The notes: generated by a model from the letters alone, not told the origin. A stretch of 7,146 nt of DNA from DASVWZ01 sp036392935 (GCA_036392935.1 DASVWZ010000187.1:1-7146); one strand, 5' to 3'. Shown: positions 1 to 6,799, numbered from the stretch's first letter. Made by a program: numbers and translations.

Positions 1-11
1 GCTCCCGCTAA

Positions 12-42
12 GCCTTTGATTTAAATAGATTTAAAAAAAGGC
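12..42. repeat. Imperfect 31-bp palindrome upstream of the first gene
   Basis: The outer arms GCCTTT (12-17) and AAAGGC (37-42) are exact reverse complements. The inner arms TTTAAAT (20-26) and ATTTAAA (29-35) are also exact, separated by AG. Only GA (18-19) against A (36) is unpaired. The same bases also give a direct repeat GATTTAAA at 18-25 and 28-35, ten bases apart, or about one helical turn. A TAA at 9-11 could be the stop of a gene entering from the left, which would make this its 3' stem; but no U-run follows on the + strand. It could equally be an operator for the gene at 113. The structure is directly visible; its role is inference. Confidence 0.5.
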
Positions 43-43
43 A

Positions 44-56
44 GGGGGGAGGGGGG
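44..56 (+). other. G-rich tract (six G, A, six G)
   Basis: Two runs of six G separated by one A lie about 57 bp before the start codon of the first gene, right after the AT-rich palindrome. Such a tract can slip during replication and could in principle form a quadruplex if each run is split in two. The contrast with the neighbouring AT-rich bases is striking, but no function is shown by the sequence. Confidence 0.4.
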
Positions 57-112
57 TACCAGGTCTTTGGCCGAAAAAGAACGTCGGACTGAGGCTTGAT
101 ACGATAGATGAC

Positions 113-1381
113 ATGCCAGTCACGCACCCCGAAACCACCGCCGCCCTCAACGTCTCCTGGGTACGCTCGCAATTTCCCTCCCTGGCCCAAACTGTGAACG
201 GCCATCCGGCGGTTTTTTTTGACGGACCCGGCGGAACCCAGGTTCCGCAGTGCGTAATCGACGCGATTTCGCACTACCTGCGGCACGACAACGCCAACGC
301 CGGCGGGGCCTACGCCACCAGCCAGCGCACGCAGACGGTCATCGACGGAGCCCGCGCCGCCATGGGCGATTTTTTGAATTGCTCGCCCGATGAGATCGTG
401 ATCGGCCAAAACATGACCGCGCTCACTTACGCCATGAGCCGCTCGATTGGCCGCGAACTTTCAGAGGGCGACGAGATTTTGCTCACGCACCTCGACCACG
501 ACGCCAATATTTCTCCGTGGAAGGCGCTCGAAGAAGAACGCGGCGCGGTGATTCGCATGGTCGATATCAACCAGGCCGATTGCACGCTCGACCTCGAAGA
601 TTTGCGCCGCAAGCTGAGCGACCGGACGAAGCTGGTTGCGGTTGGACTGGCGTCAAATGCCGTCGGCACCATCAATCCTGTGGCCGAGGTCGTTCGCATG
701 GCGCATGAGTTCGGCGCCCTGGTTTACGCAGACGCGGTTCACTACGCTCCGCATGGCCTGATCGACGTCCGCGCTCTGGATTGTGATTTTCTGGTCTGCT
801 CCACCTACAAATTTTTCGGTCCGCACATGGGCGTTTTGTTCGGCAAGCGCGAGCATCTCGAAAAGCTTCATCCTTATAAAGTTCGCGCCCTTAGCAATGC
901 CGTTCCCGTTCGTTGGGAATGGGGAACTTTGAACCATGAATGCATCGCCGGAATCACTGCGTGTGTCGATTACTTTGCCGATCTCGGCCGCCGCGCGAAT
1001 CCCGCCGCTAAGACGCGACGCGATGCCATTCTTGCCGCATTCAATGCGGTGCATTCCTACGAACGCAGCCTGATGGAGAAACTGCTTCGCGGCCTGCGCG
1101 AAATCCCGGGAGCCAAAGTTTATGGCATCACCGATCCGGCGCGCTTCGACCAGCGCTGTCCGACCATCGCGGTTCGCATCGCCGGCCATTCGCCGCTCGA
1201 ACTTGCCACCAAGCTCGGCGAGCGCGGCTTCTTCACCTGGGACGGAAATTATTACGCCATCAACCTGACCGAACGCCTCGACGTAGAAAAAGACGGCGGC
1301 TTTCTGCGCATCGGCCTGGTTCACTACAACACGCCGGAAGAAGTGGAACGCTTGCTGAAAGCTCTGAACGGCGTCGCCTAG
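113..1381 (+). CDS. Cysteine desulfurase-like PLP-dependent protein (class V aminotransferase fold, VC1184/TIGR01976-like)
   Basis: 422 residues, with the fold of SufS/NifS-type PLP enzymes throughout. The N-terminal FDGPGGTQVP (36-45) and NANAGGAYATS (60-70) are typical of the VC1184 subfamily. LDHDANISPW (127-136) matches the PLP-stacking histidine region of SufS, with His129 in the key position. YADAVH (205-210) supplies Asp207 for the PLP ring nitrogen, and STYKFFGPHMG (230-240) supplies the Schiff-base Lys233. The C-terminal part has TWDGNYYA (375-382) and RIGLVHYNT (399-407). No cysteine lies between residues 350 and 422, where true desulfurases carry the persulfide-forming cysteine, so cysteine desulfurase activity is doubtful and the substrate is unknown. 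The protein is cytoplasmic by appearance, with no signal peptide. The ATG at 113 gives a natural family N-terminus but has no good Shine-Dalgarno sequence. No suf or isc partner genes are visible. Family membership is secure; the reaction is not. Confidence 0.93.
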   Translation: MPVTHPETTAALNVSWVRSQFPSLAQTVNGHPAVFFDGPGGTQVPQCVIDAISHYLRHDNANAGGAYATSQRTQTVIDGARAAMGDFLNCSPDEIVIGQNMTALTYAMSRSIGRELSEGDEILLTHLDHDANISPWKALEEERGAVIRMVDINQADCTLDLEDLRRKLSDRTKLVAVGLASNAVGTINPVAEVVRMAHEFGALVYADAVHYAPHGLIDVRALDCDFLVCSTYKFFGPHMGVLFGKREHLEKLHPYKVRALSNAVPVRWEWGTLNHECIAGITACVDYFADLGRRANPAAKTRRDAILAAFNAVHSYERSLMEKLLRGLREIPGAKVYGITDPARFDQRCPTIAVRIAGHSPLELATKLGERGFFTWDGNYYAINLTERLDVEKDGGFLRIGLVHYNTPEEVERLLKALNGVA

Positions 1382-1401
1382 CGCCGCGCACGCTGCGCCG
1401 T
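1368..1401 (+). other. GC-rich stem spanning the stop codon of the PLP-enzyme gene
   Basis: ACGGCG (1368-1373) is the exact complement of CGCCGT (1396-1401), and inside it AGCG (1380-1383) can pair with CGCT (1391-1394). The TAG stop (1379-1381) lies within the structure. There is no clean U-tract after it, only an AT-rich GAATTTTAG a few bases on, so it is not a standard intrinsic terminator. In GC-rich DNA a stem of this size can occur by chance. Confidence 0.25.
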
Positions 1402-1408
1402 GGCCTGA

Positions 1409-1422
1409 TAGAATTTTAGAAT
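1409..1422 (+). promoter_or_regulatory. Possible -10 elements just before mfd
   Basis: TAGAAT occurs twice, at 1409-1414 and 1417-1422. Each matches five of six bases of TATAAT. The first ends nine bases before the mfd ATG, which would place a transcription start almost at the start codon, as in leaderless mRNAs. No convincing -35 box is present about 17 bases upstream. The mfd start lacks a Shine-Dalgarno sequence, which fits the leaderless idea, but two short AT-rich matches are weak evidence. Confidence 0.25.
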
Positions 1423-1423
1423 A

Positions 1424-4400
1424 ATGGTCCTGCCGTTCGTCCGCGATCTGTTCGCGGGCGTGGAAAAACTGCCCGCCACCTTGCGTGCAGCCTCCCACCT
1501 GCGAGAGGGCACGGGGCGTATTCGTGTCTCTGGACTAATACCAACCGCCAAAGCTTTAATGCTGGTTTTGCTTCAAAAAACAGCCGACCGGCCTTTTATC
1601 GTCGTCGTCCCCAATAATCGCGCCGCGGAAGAACTGGTTCCGGTTCTGCGCGCCTTTCATGAACTAATCGGCGGAGGCGAACCAGAATCGATCGTATCCT
1701 TACCAACGCGCGATGTGCTGCCGTTTCAGAATCTGTCGCCCCATCCGGAAATTCAGGAAGAGCGCGCCGTGGCCCTCTGGAAAGTCGCCACTGGCGCGGT
1801 TTCCATTCTGGTCTCGCCGGTCGCTGGCACTGCAATTCGTCTGCGATCTGCAGAATATTATTCCGGCCTCGCGCGCAGCGTGAAGCGCGGCGACGTCATC
1901 GACACGGAGGCTTTAATCGCGCACCTCAACACCGTCGGATATTCATCGACCGACGTCGTCGAGATGACCGGCGAATATGCGCTGCGCGGCGGAATTCTCG
2001 ACGTCTACCCGCCTGAAGCCGATCGTCCACTGCGTGTGGAGTTCTTTGGGGATGAAGTCGAGTCGATCCGCAAGTTCGATCCCGGCACGCAACGCTCGTC
2101 ATCGCCGGTGGATGAAGCGCTCTTGTTGCCGTTGACCGAAACCCCGGTAAATCAGGAATTGCTCGGCTCGATTCATGCGCGATTATCGGGCCAGCGAATT
2201 TCCGGCGATAAAGACATTGTGGAACAAGCTGTGCGCGCGACCGGCGCGACAGTTTTTCCCGGATGGGAGTTTTACGCTCCCGTTGCCGGCGCCGATCGCA
2301 CGATCTTCGAGTTGTTGCCTCGATCCGCGGTTCTGGCCGACGAACCGGAAGATCTGAAAGCTGAGTTCGATCATCTTTGGTCGCGTGTGGAAGAAGCGCA
2401 TGAGCGAAGCGGAGTCGGCAATCTTGTGCGGCCGACCGATTTGTATTTGCCCCCCGATCAGTGGTGGCAAAAACTCACCACCATGCCCGGAGCGGAAATC
2501 GAACATCTCGGCATCGAGCGATCGGATGGACAACAGACGATCGCATTTCATTCACAGCCCGCGCAGCGCCTGCATGGATCGCCCACGGCGCTTCTGGAAG
2601 AAGCCCAGAAGCAGATTGGCGAAGAAAATCGCGTGCTGGTCGCAGTGCCGAATGTTGGCGAAGTTGAACGGCTGGCAGAAATATTCAGCGAGAACAGCGC
2701 GTCGTTTCGGCTGGGCAGTCGCACGCGCAGTGGTGAGAGCTTCGCCGATGAGACCGCATATTTTACCGGCGAGATCCTGACCACAACGCTGGTGAAAACT
2801 TATGTGCCCGATGGCGTGATCATGCCGGAAGCCCATCTGGCAATCTTCGGCGCGCGGGATCTGTTTGACGAGTCGGAGTCGATTGTTTCCCGACCGCAGC
2901 GGCAGCGCTCGAAGACTTCGGCTTTTCTCTCCGACTTCCGCGACCTGCAGGTTGGCGATTACGTCGTTCACATCGAGCATGGAATCGGCCAATATCAGGG
3001 CCTGAAAGAGATCATGCAGGAAGACGGCAAATCGGAATTCATGCTGCTGGAGTACGCCGACGGCGCGCGATTGTATGTTCCGCTGACGCGTCTGGATCTG
3101 ATCCAGAAATATCGCTCGTCGGAGGGCGTGAAACCAGCGCTGAATCATCTCGGTACCGCAGCGTGGGCAAAGACCAAAGCTCGTGTGCGCAAGGCCATGA
3201 AAGACATGGCCGACGAATTGATCAAGCTGTACGCCCAGCGAAAATCCGCCAAGGGCAATGCGTTCTCTGCCGACAACCAATGGATGCGCGAATTCGAAGA
3301 CGCCTTCGAATACACGGAAACCGACGATCAGGGCTATGCAATCGCCGATGTAAAGCGCGATATGGAATCGTCGCAACCGATGGACCGCCTGGTCTGCGGC
3401 GATGTTGGCTACGGCAAGACGGAAGTCGCCATGCGCGCGGCATTCAAGGCGGTGAATGACAACAAGCAGGTTGCGGTGCTCGCGCCGACCACCGTTCTCA
3501 CATTCCAGCACTTCGAGACCTTCAAGCAGCGCTTTGCCGCATTTCCCGTGACCATCGAGATGATCAGCCGCTTCCGCACCGCCAAGCAGCAGAAGGAGAT
3601 CCTGCAGAGGCTCGAAGCCGGGAAGATCGACATCCTGATCGGCACACACCGGATCCTTTCGAAGGACCTGAAGTTCGCCGATCTCGGCTTACTCGTAGTC
3701 GATGAAGAGCAGCGCTTCGGCGTGCGCCACAAAGAACGTCTGAAGCAGATGCGCAAGGAAGTAGATGTGCTGACCATGTCCGCGACGCCAATTCCGCGCA
3801 CGCTGCACATGTCGCTGGTGGGCATGCGCGACATGAGCGTGATCGAAACGCCGCCGAAAGACCGCATGGCAATCCAGACCATCGTCGCCAGCTGGGACGA
3901 CAAAGTCGTGCAGTCGGCGATTGAACAGGAACTGGAACGCGGCGGACAGATGTATTTTCTGCATAACCGCGTCGACACCATCTGGGAAATGGCTGCCAAA
4001 TTACAGGCGCTGGCGCCCAAGGCACGAATCATGGTGGGGCACGGACAAATGTCGGAAGGCGAGCTGGAAAAAGTGATGCTGAAGTTCATGCATCATGAGG
4101 CCGATATTCTGGTCGCAACCACGATCATTGAGAATGGCCTCGACATTCCGCTGTGCAACACTATCATCATCAATCGTGCCGACCGTTTTGGACTGTCAGA
4201 GTTGTATCAACTGCGCGGACGCGTGGGCCGGTCGAACCGGCGAGCCTACGCATATCTGCTCGTGCCGGCGGATGTGGAGCTGACGCCCATTGCCCGTCGG
4301 CGCCTGGCGGCGCTGAAAGAATTCTCCGATCTCGGCGCGGGTTTCAAGATCGCTGCGCTGGATCTCGAATTGCGTGGCGCCGGCAATCTTCTTGGCGGGG

Positions 4401-4960
4401 AGCAAAGCGGCCATATTGAGGCCATCGGCTTCGAGCTTTACACGCAGATGCTCGACCGCGCCGTCCGCGAAATGAAGGGTGAAGTGGAACCGGAAGAAGC
4501 CGAGACGCAGCTCAACCTTGGCCTCAATATCCGCATTCCGGGCGACTACATCACCGAAGAAAATCAACGGCTGCGCATGTACAAGCGGGTTGCTGGAATC
4601 GATAAAGAATCGCAATTGGACGATGTGCTGGCAGAATTGCGCGATCGTTACGGTGAGCCGCCTGCCGCCGTTCGCAACCTGCTCGAGTACGCCTCGCTGC
4701 GCCTGCTCGCGGTGCGTGTGGGCGTGACTGCAATTGACCGCAAGAAAGACTCGGTATCGATCAAGTTCAAGCCTAATGCCGCCATCGACCCCGCGAAGCT
4801 GGCGCAAATGGTGGCGTCGCAGAAAGGTGCCCAGTTTTCGCCGGATGGCATGTTGAAGATTCCGATGAAATCCATTGCAGCCGGAGAAGTGTTGCAACAC
4901 CTGCGAACGATGCTCGAGCAGATGTCAGCAGAGACGCAAGAAGCATCGTCGGTTGGATGA
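1424..4960 (+). CDS. mfd: Transcription-repair coupling factor Mfd (superfamily 2 DNA translocase)
   Basis: Mfd recognises RNA polymerase stalled at DNA damage, pushes it off by ATP-driven translocation on duplex DNA and recruits UvrA for nucleotide excision repair. The 1178 residues are close to the usual length (about 1150 in E. coli). The N-terminal UvrB-like module has YALRGGILDVYP (185-196) and a degenerate, non-ATP-binding P-loop region near 38-45. The RNA-polymerase interaction domain spans roughly 500-575, with IEHGIGQY (517-524) and ARLYVPL (548-554). Translocase motifs: Walker A GDVGYGKTE (659-667, Lys665), APTTVL (687-692), DEEQ (760-763), SATPIPRTL (786-794), TTIIENGLDIP (899-909) and QLRGRVGRSNR (929-939). 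The TRG motif carries Arg984 and Gln994, ten residues apart as in characterised Mfd proteins. The C-terminal autoinhibitory domain starts near 1025. The start gives the expected MVLPFVRDLF-type N-terminus but has no Shine-Dalgarno sequence. The gene follows the PLP-enzyme gene by 42 bp. No truncation, frameshift or missing catalytic residue was seen. Confidence 0.98.
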   Translation: MVLPFVRDLFAGVEKLPATLRAASHLREGTGRIRVSGLIPTAKALMLVLLQKTADRPFIVVVPNNRAAEELVPVLRAFHELIGGGEPESIVSLPTRDVLPFQNLSPHPEIQEERAVALWKVATGAVSILVSPVAGTAIRLRSAEYYSGLARSVKRGDVIDTEALIAHLNTVGYSSTDVVEMTGEYALRGGILDVYPPEADRPLRVEFFGDEVESIRKFDPGTQRSSSPVDEALLLPLTETPVNQELLGSIHARLSGQRISGDKDIVEQAVRATGATVFPGWEFYAPVAGADRTIFELLPRSAVLADEPEDLKAEFDHLWSRVEEAHERSGVGNLVRPTDLYLPPDQWWQKLTTMPGAEIEHLGIERSDGQQTIAFHSQPAQRLHGSPTALLEEAQKQIGEENRVLVAVPNVGEVERLAEIFSENSASFRLGSRTRSGESFADETAYFTGEILTTTLVKTYVPDGVIMPEAHLAIFGARDLFDESESIVSRPQRQRSKTSAFLSDFRDLQVGDYVVHIEHGIGQYQGLKEIMQEDGKSEFMLLEYADGARLYVPLTRLDLIQKYRSSEGVKPALNHLGTAAWAKTKARVRKAMKDMADELIKLYAQRKSAKGNAFSADNQWMREFEDAFEYTETDDQGYAIADVKRDMESSQPMDRLVCGDVGYGKTEVAMRAAFKAVNDNKQVAVLAPTTVLTFQHFETFKQRFAAFPVTIEMISRFRTAKQQKEILQRLEAGKIDILIGTHRILSKDLKFADLGLLVVDEEQRFGVRHKERLKQMRKEVDVLTMSATPIPRTLHMSLVGMRDMSVIETPPKDRMAIQTIVASWDDKVVQSAIEQELERGGQMYFLHNRVDTIWEMAAKLQALAPKARIMVGHGQMSEGELEKVMLKFMHHEADILVATTIIENGLDIPLCNTIIINRADRFGLSELYQLRGRVGRSNRRAYAYLLVPADVELTPIARRRLAALKEFSDLGAGFKIAALDLELRGAGNLLGGEQSGHIEAIGFELYTQMLDRAVREMKGEVEPEEAETQLNLGLNIRIPGDYITEENQRLRMYKRVAGIDKESQLDDVLAELRDRYGEPPAAVRNLLEYASLRLLAVRVGVTAIDRKKDSVSIKFKPNAAIDPAKLAQMVASQKGAQFSPDGMLKIPMKSIAAGEVLQHLRTMLEQMSAETQEASSVG

Positions 4961-4991
4961 GTGGCACACAGATTACCGTCCACTCACATCC
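4955..4991 (+). other. Stem-loop spanning the mfd stop codon
   Basis: GGATGAGTGG (4955-4964) pairs with CCACTC (4980-4985) and ATCC (4988-4991), leaving a two-base bulge (AC, 4986-4987) and a 15-base loop. This makes ten base pairs in all. The mfd TGA stop (4958-4960) lies in the 5' arm. No U-run follows, so it does not look like a classical Rho-independent terminator. It might be a 3'-end stabiliser, a U-less terminator or chance. Confidence 0.35.
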
Positions 4992-5019
4992 TGCGTGCTA
5001 ACCTGAATGCCTCCGATCA

Positions 5020-5862
5020 ATGACCGCGCCCGCTCAAGTTGTGTCAACTGGCTACTGTCTCGGCACCATGCTTGCGTGGGGCGTTAGCGACTTCCTCGGC
5101 GGCTACTTCTCACGAACCATAAACGCGTTCCTGTTGACTCTGGGCGTAAACATTGGCGGGTTGGTCTGCATGGTCACGCTGGCTGCTCTCAGTGGAGCCC
5201 CGTTGTTGCCCGCCCGCGCCATTGCATGGGTGGTCGCTGGCGGAATGATGGGCGGTGGTTCGCTGGCGGTGTTTTATCAGGCGCTTGCCTTGGGCCGGAT
5301 GGGCATAACGGCGCCAGTCGCGGCGGTTTTGAGCGCGGCGATCCCAACCGCGTTCAGCCTCGCCACCGAAGGAATGCCGGCGCCGATTCATCTCGTAGGG
5401 TTCGTGGTTGCCGGGATCGGGATTTGGTTAATCTCCCGCAGTGAAGACGGATTGCAAAGAGAAGGCTTGGGGCTGGCCGTCGTCGCAGGTGTGGGTTTCG
5501 CAGGTTTCTATCTCTGCTTACGGCAAGCAGGTCAGGGTTCGGCGTTGTGGATCGCCTCATTCAGCCGGGTTGGCGGGTTGACCGTCATCACCATGATTCT
5601 GGCATTGCAAAGAAACTTCCGCGGACTGACAACTGCTGCTCTGCGTTGGGGTACCTTGACCGGTTGTCTGGATTCGCTGGGCACGGTTATGTTTGCGCGC
5701 GCCGCTCAAACTGGCCGGCTGGATGCAGCCGTGGTACTGAGTTCTTTGTATCCGGCAGTGACGGTGTTGTTGGCCCGATTAGTGCTTCACGAACACTTCA
5801 GCCGTTGGCGGACGATTGGCATTCTTGCGGCCCTGGCCGCCGTACCAATGATTGCAATGTGA
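5020..5862 (+). CDS. EamA/DMT-superfamily membrane transporter
   Basis: 280 residues, almost entirely hydrophobic, with the two-fold EamA repeat. About ten membrane segments can be placed near 8-28, 36-57, 66-88, 94-115, 122-139, 149-167, 175-195, 205-225, 234-256 and 262-279. Each half ends in the family pattern: GITAPVAAVLSAAIPTAFSL (95-114) before helix 5, and VVLSSLYPAVTVLLARLVL (238-256) followed by a HEHF turn before helix 10. An early AWGVSDFLGGYF (19-30) is also typical. Members of this family export or exchange small metabolites across the inner membrane; the substrate cannot be read from the sequence. The ATG at 5020 precedes helix 1 directly and has no Shine-Dalgarno sequence. A GTG at 5041 would also leave helix 1 intact and cannot be ruled out. 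The gene lies 59 bp after mfd and 43 bp before the ABC ATPase gene, so co-transcription is possible, but nothing links its function to either. Confidence 0.92.
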   Translation: MTAPAQVVSTGYCLGTMLAWGVSDFLGGYFSRTINAFLLTLGVNIGGLVCMVTLAALSGAPLLPARAIAWVVAGGMMGGGSLAVFYQALALGRMGITAPVAAVLSAAIPTAFSLATEGMPAPIHLVGFVVAGIGIWLISRSEDGLQREGLGLAVVAGVGFAGFYLCLRQAGQGSALWIASFSRVGGLTVITMILALQRNFRGLTTAALRWGTLTGCLDSLGTVMFARAAQTGRLDAAVVLSSLYPAVTVLLARLVLHEHFSRWRTIGILAALAAVPMIAM

Positions 5863-5866
5863 GCGC

Positions 5867-5883
5867 ATTCCAGATTCTGGAAT
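5867..5883. promoter_or_regulatory. Perfect 17-bp palindrome between the transporter and ABC genes
   Basis: ATTCCAGA (5867-5874) and TCTGGAAT (5876-5883) are exact reverse complements around a single central T (5875). The site begins four bases after the EamA stop and ends 22 bases before the proposed ABC start. A shifted copy of its right end, TATGGAATA (5883-5891), follows directly. As RNA it gives a seven-pair stem with a three-base loop and no U-tract. The symmetry and the position in front of a gene look more like a protein-binding site for a dimeric regulator, which is inference. Confidence 0.45.
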
Positions 5884-5905
5884 ATGGAATAAATTAGCTA
5901 AGAAC

Positions 5906-6697
5906 ATGGCACTGGTTGAGATTCACAATCTGACCAAGGTTTTCCCGCTGGGAGAATCTATTTTCGGTGGAAAAGCGTCCGGCGAAGTGCGCGCTGTCGA
6001 CGATGTTTCGCTGGATATTCGCGCTGGTGAGACCCTGGGTCTCGTCGGCGAATCCGGGTCCGGCAAGAGTACGCTCGGGCGCCTTGTGCTTCGGTTGATT
6101 GAGCCCACCTCGGGATCGATCTACTTTGACGGCGAATATCTGCTGGATGCCAGCCCTCGGGCCATGCGGCGGTTGCGGCGAGATATGCAAATCATCTTTC
6201 AGGATCCTTTCGGTTCGCTCGATCCCCGCATGAACGTCGAAGACATCATCGGAGAACCCATGATCATCCACGAAAAGATGAGCGCCTCGGCCCGCAACCG
6301 CCGTGTCGGGGAACTTCTGCGCGCCGTCGGGCTGGACTCTTCCGCCATGCGCCGTTTTCCTCACGAGTTCAGCGGAGGGCAGCGGCAAAGGATCGGGATT
6401 GCCCGCGTGCTGGCTTTGCGGCCTAAGTTTATCGTAGCCGATGAGCCCGTCTCAGCGCTGGACGTCAGCGTCGGCGCCCAGATCGTCAACCTTCTTGCCC
6501 AGTTGCAGCGCGAGTTCGGACTGACCTACCTCTTCATCTCGCATTCCATGCCAGTTGTCCGATATGTGGCGACGCGGATTGCTGTCATGTATCGCGGCAA
6601 AATCGTGGAAATGGGAGACACGGAGCAAATTACCGAAAGGCCAAATCATTCGTACACCAAGACTCTGTTGGCCGCCACGCCGGAAGTACTCGCGTAG
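5906..6697 (+). CDS. Peptide/nickel-type ABC transporter ATP-binding protein (OppF/DppF-like)
   Basis: 263 residues from the chosen start. This is the soluble ATPase that would power an inner-membrane importer for oligopeptides or similar solutes. Motifs in order: Walker A GESGSGKST (48-56, Lys54), Q-loop FQDP (98-101) within the OppF/DppF-typical FQDPFGSLDPRM (98-109), signature FSGGQRQR (155-162), Walker B FIVADEP (175-181, catalytic Glu180), D-loop SALD (183-186) and switch His213. His213 is followed by Ser-Met where Asp is usual. The end PNHSYTKTLLAATPEV resembles the start of the oligo_HPY extension but stops there, so the protein is shorter than the roughly 320 residues common for OppF. 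The frame is open back to an ATG at 5852, but that would overlap the transporter gene and swallow the 5867-5883 palindrome, whereas 5906 gives MALVEIHNLTKVF, a normal family start. No permease, binding protein or second ATPase lies in the window. Substrate unknown. Confidence 0.93.
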   Translation: MALVEIHNLTKVFPLGESIFGGKASGEVRAVDDVSLDIRAGETLGLVGESGSGKSTLGRLVLRLIEPTSGSIYFDGEYLLDASPRAMRRLRRDMQIIFQDPFGSLDPRMNVEDIIGEPMIIHEKMSASARNRRVGELLRAVGLDSSAMRRFPHEFSGGQRQRIGIARVLALRPKFIVADEPVSALDVSVGAQIVNLLAQLQREFGLTYLFISHSMPVVRYVATRIAVMYRGKIVEMGDTEQITERPNHSYTKTLLAATPEVLA

Positions 6698-6699
6698 GG

Positions 6700-6743
6700 G
6701 ATGCCGGCATCAGCTGGGACCCAGTATCCAAGATTGGCCGGTA
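6700..6743. repeat. Cluster of three short perfect palindromes after the ABC gene
   Basis: Just after the TAG stop come GATGCCGGCATC (6700-6711), CTGGGACCCAG (6714-6724) and CCAAGATTGG (6728-6737), each perfectly self-complementary apart from a central spacer in the last two. In addition TGCCGGC (6702-6708) can pair with GCCGGTA (6737-6743) with one G-T wobble, giving an outer stem that encloses the middle hairpin. No U-tract follows. The cluster could be a structured 3' end of the ABC transcript or a set of binding sites; neither is shown. Confidence 0.35.
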
Positions 6744-6770
6744 ACTATGCTTCTTTTGGTATCATCTAAC

Positions 6771-6799
6771 TTCAGAGAATCAGGTTCATAGAATCCAGG
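6771..6799 (+). repeat. Imperfect tandem duplication in the long intergenic gap
   Basis: TTCAGAGAATCAGG (6771-6784) is followed immediately by TTCATAGAATCCAGG (6785-6799). The units differ by one substitution and one inserted C. There are only two copies. The rest of the 205-bp gap between the ABC gene and the lipoprotein gene shows no reading frame worth calling. Confidence 0.5.

Noticed and set aside
1..112. A tRNA or small RNA gene at the left edge
   Set aside because: No cloverleaf or known RNA signature is present. The only structure is the AT-rich palindrome, which does not resemble a tRNA arm set.
653..1498. 281-codon open frame on the - strand across the PLP-enzyme gene and the mfd start
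   Set aside because: It is antisense to two clear genes and shows no recognisable motif, so it is a codon-bias shadow.
2552..3649. 365-codon open frame on the - strand inside mfd
   Set aside because: It lies entirely antisense to a well-conserved part of mfd, and its translation resembles no family I know. Long antisense frames are common in GC-biased genes.
5852..5905. Upstream ATG extension of the ABC ATPase by 18 residues
   Set aside because: It would overlap the end of the transporter gene and code through the 17-bp palindrome. The added residues do not resemble an ABC ATPase N-terminus, whereas the ATG at 5906 gives a normal one.
6701..6769. 22-codon open frame just after the ABC gene
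   Set aside because: The only purine run (GGGG) abuts the ATG with no spacing, the frame passes through the palindrome cluster, and the peptide has no recognisable feature.
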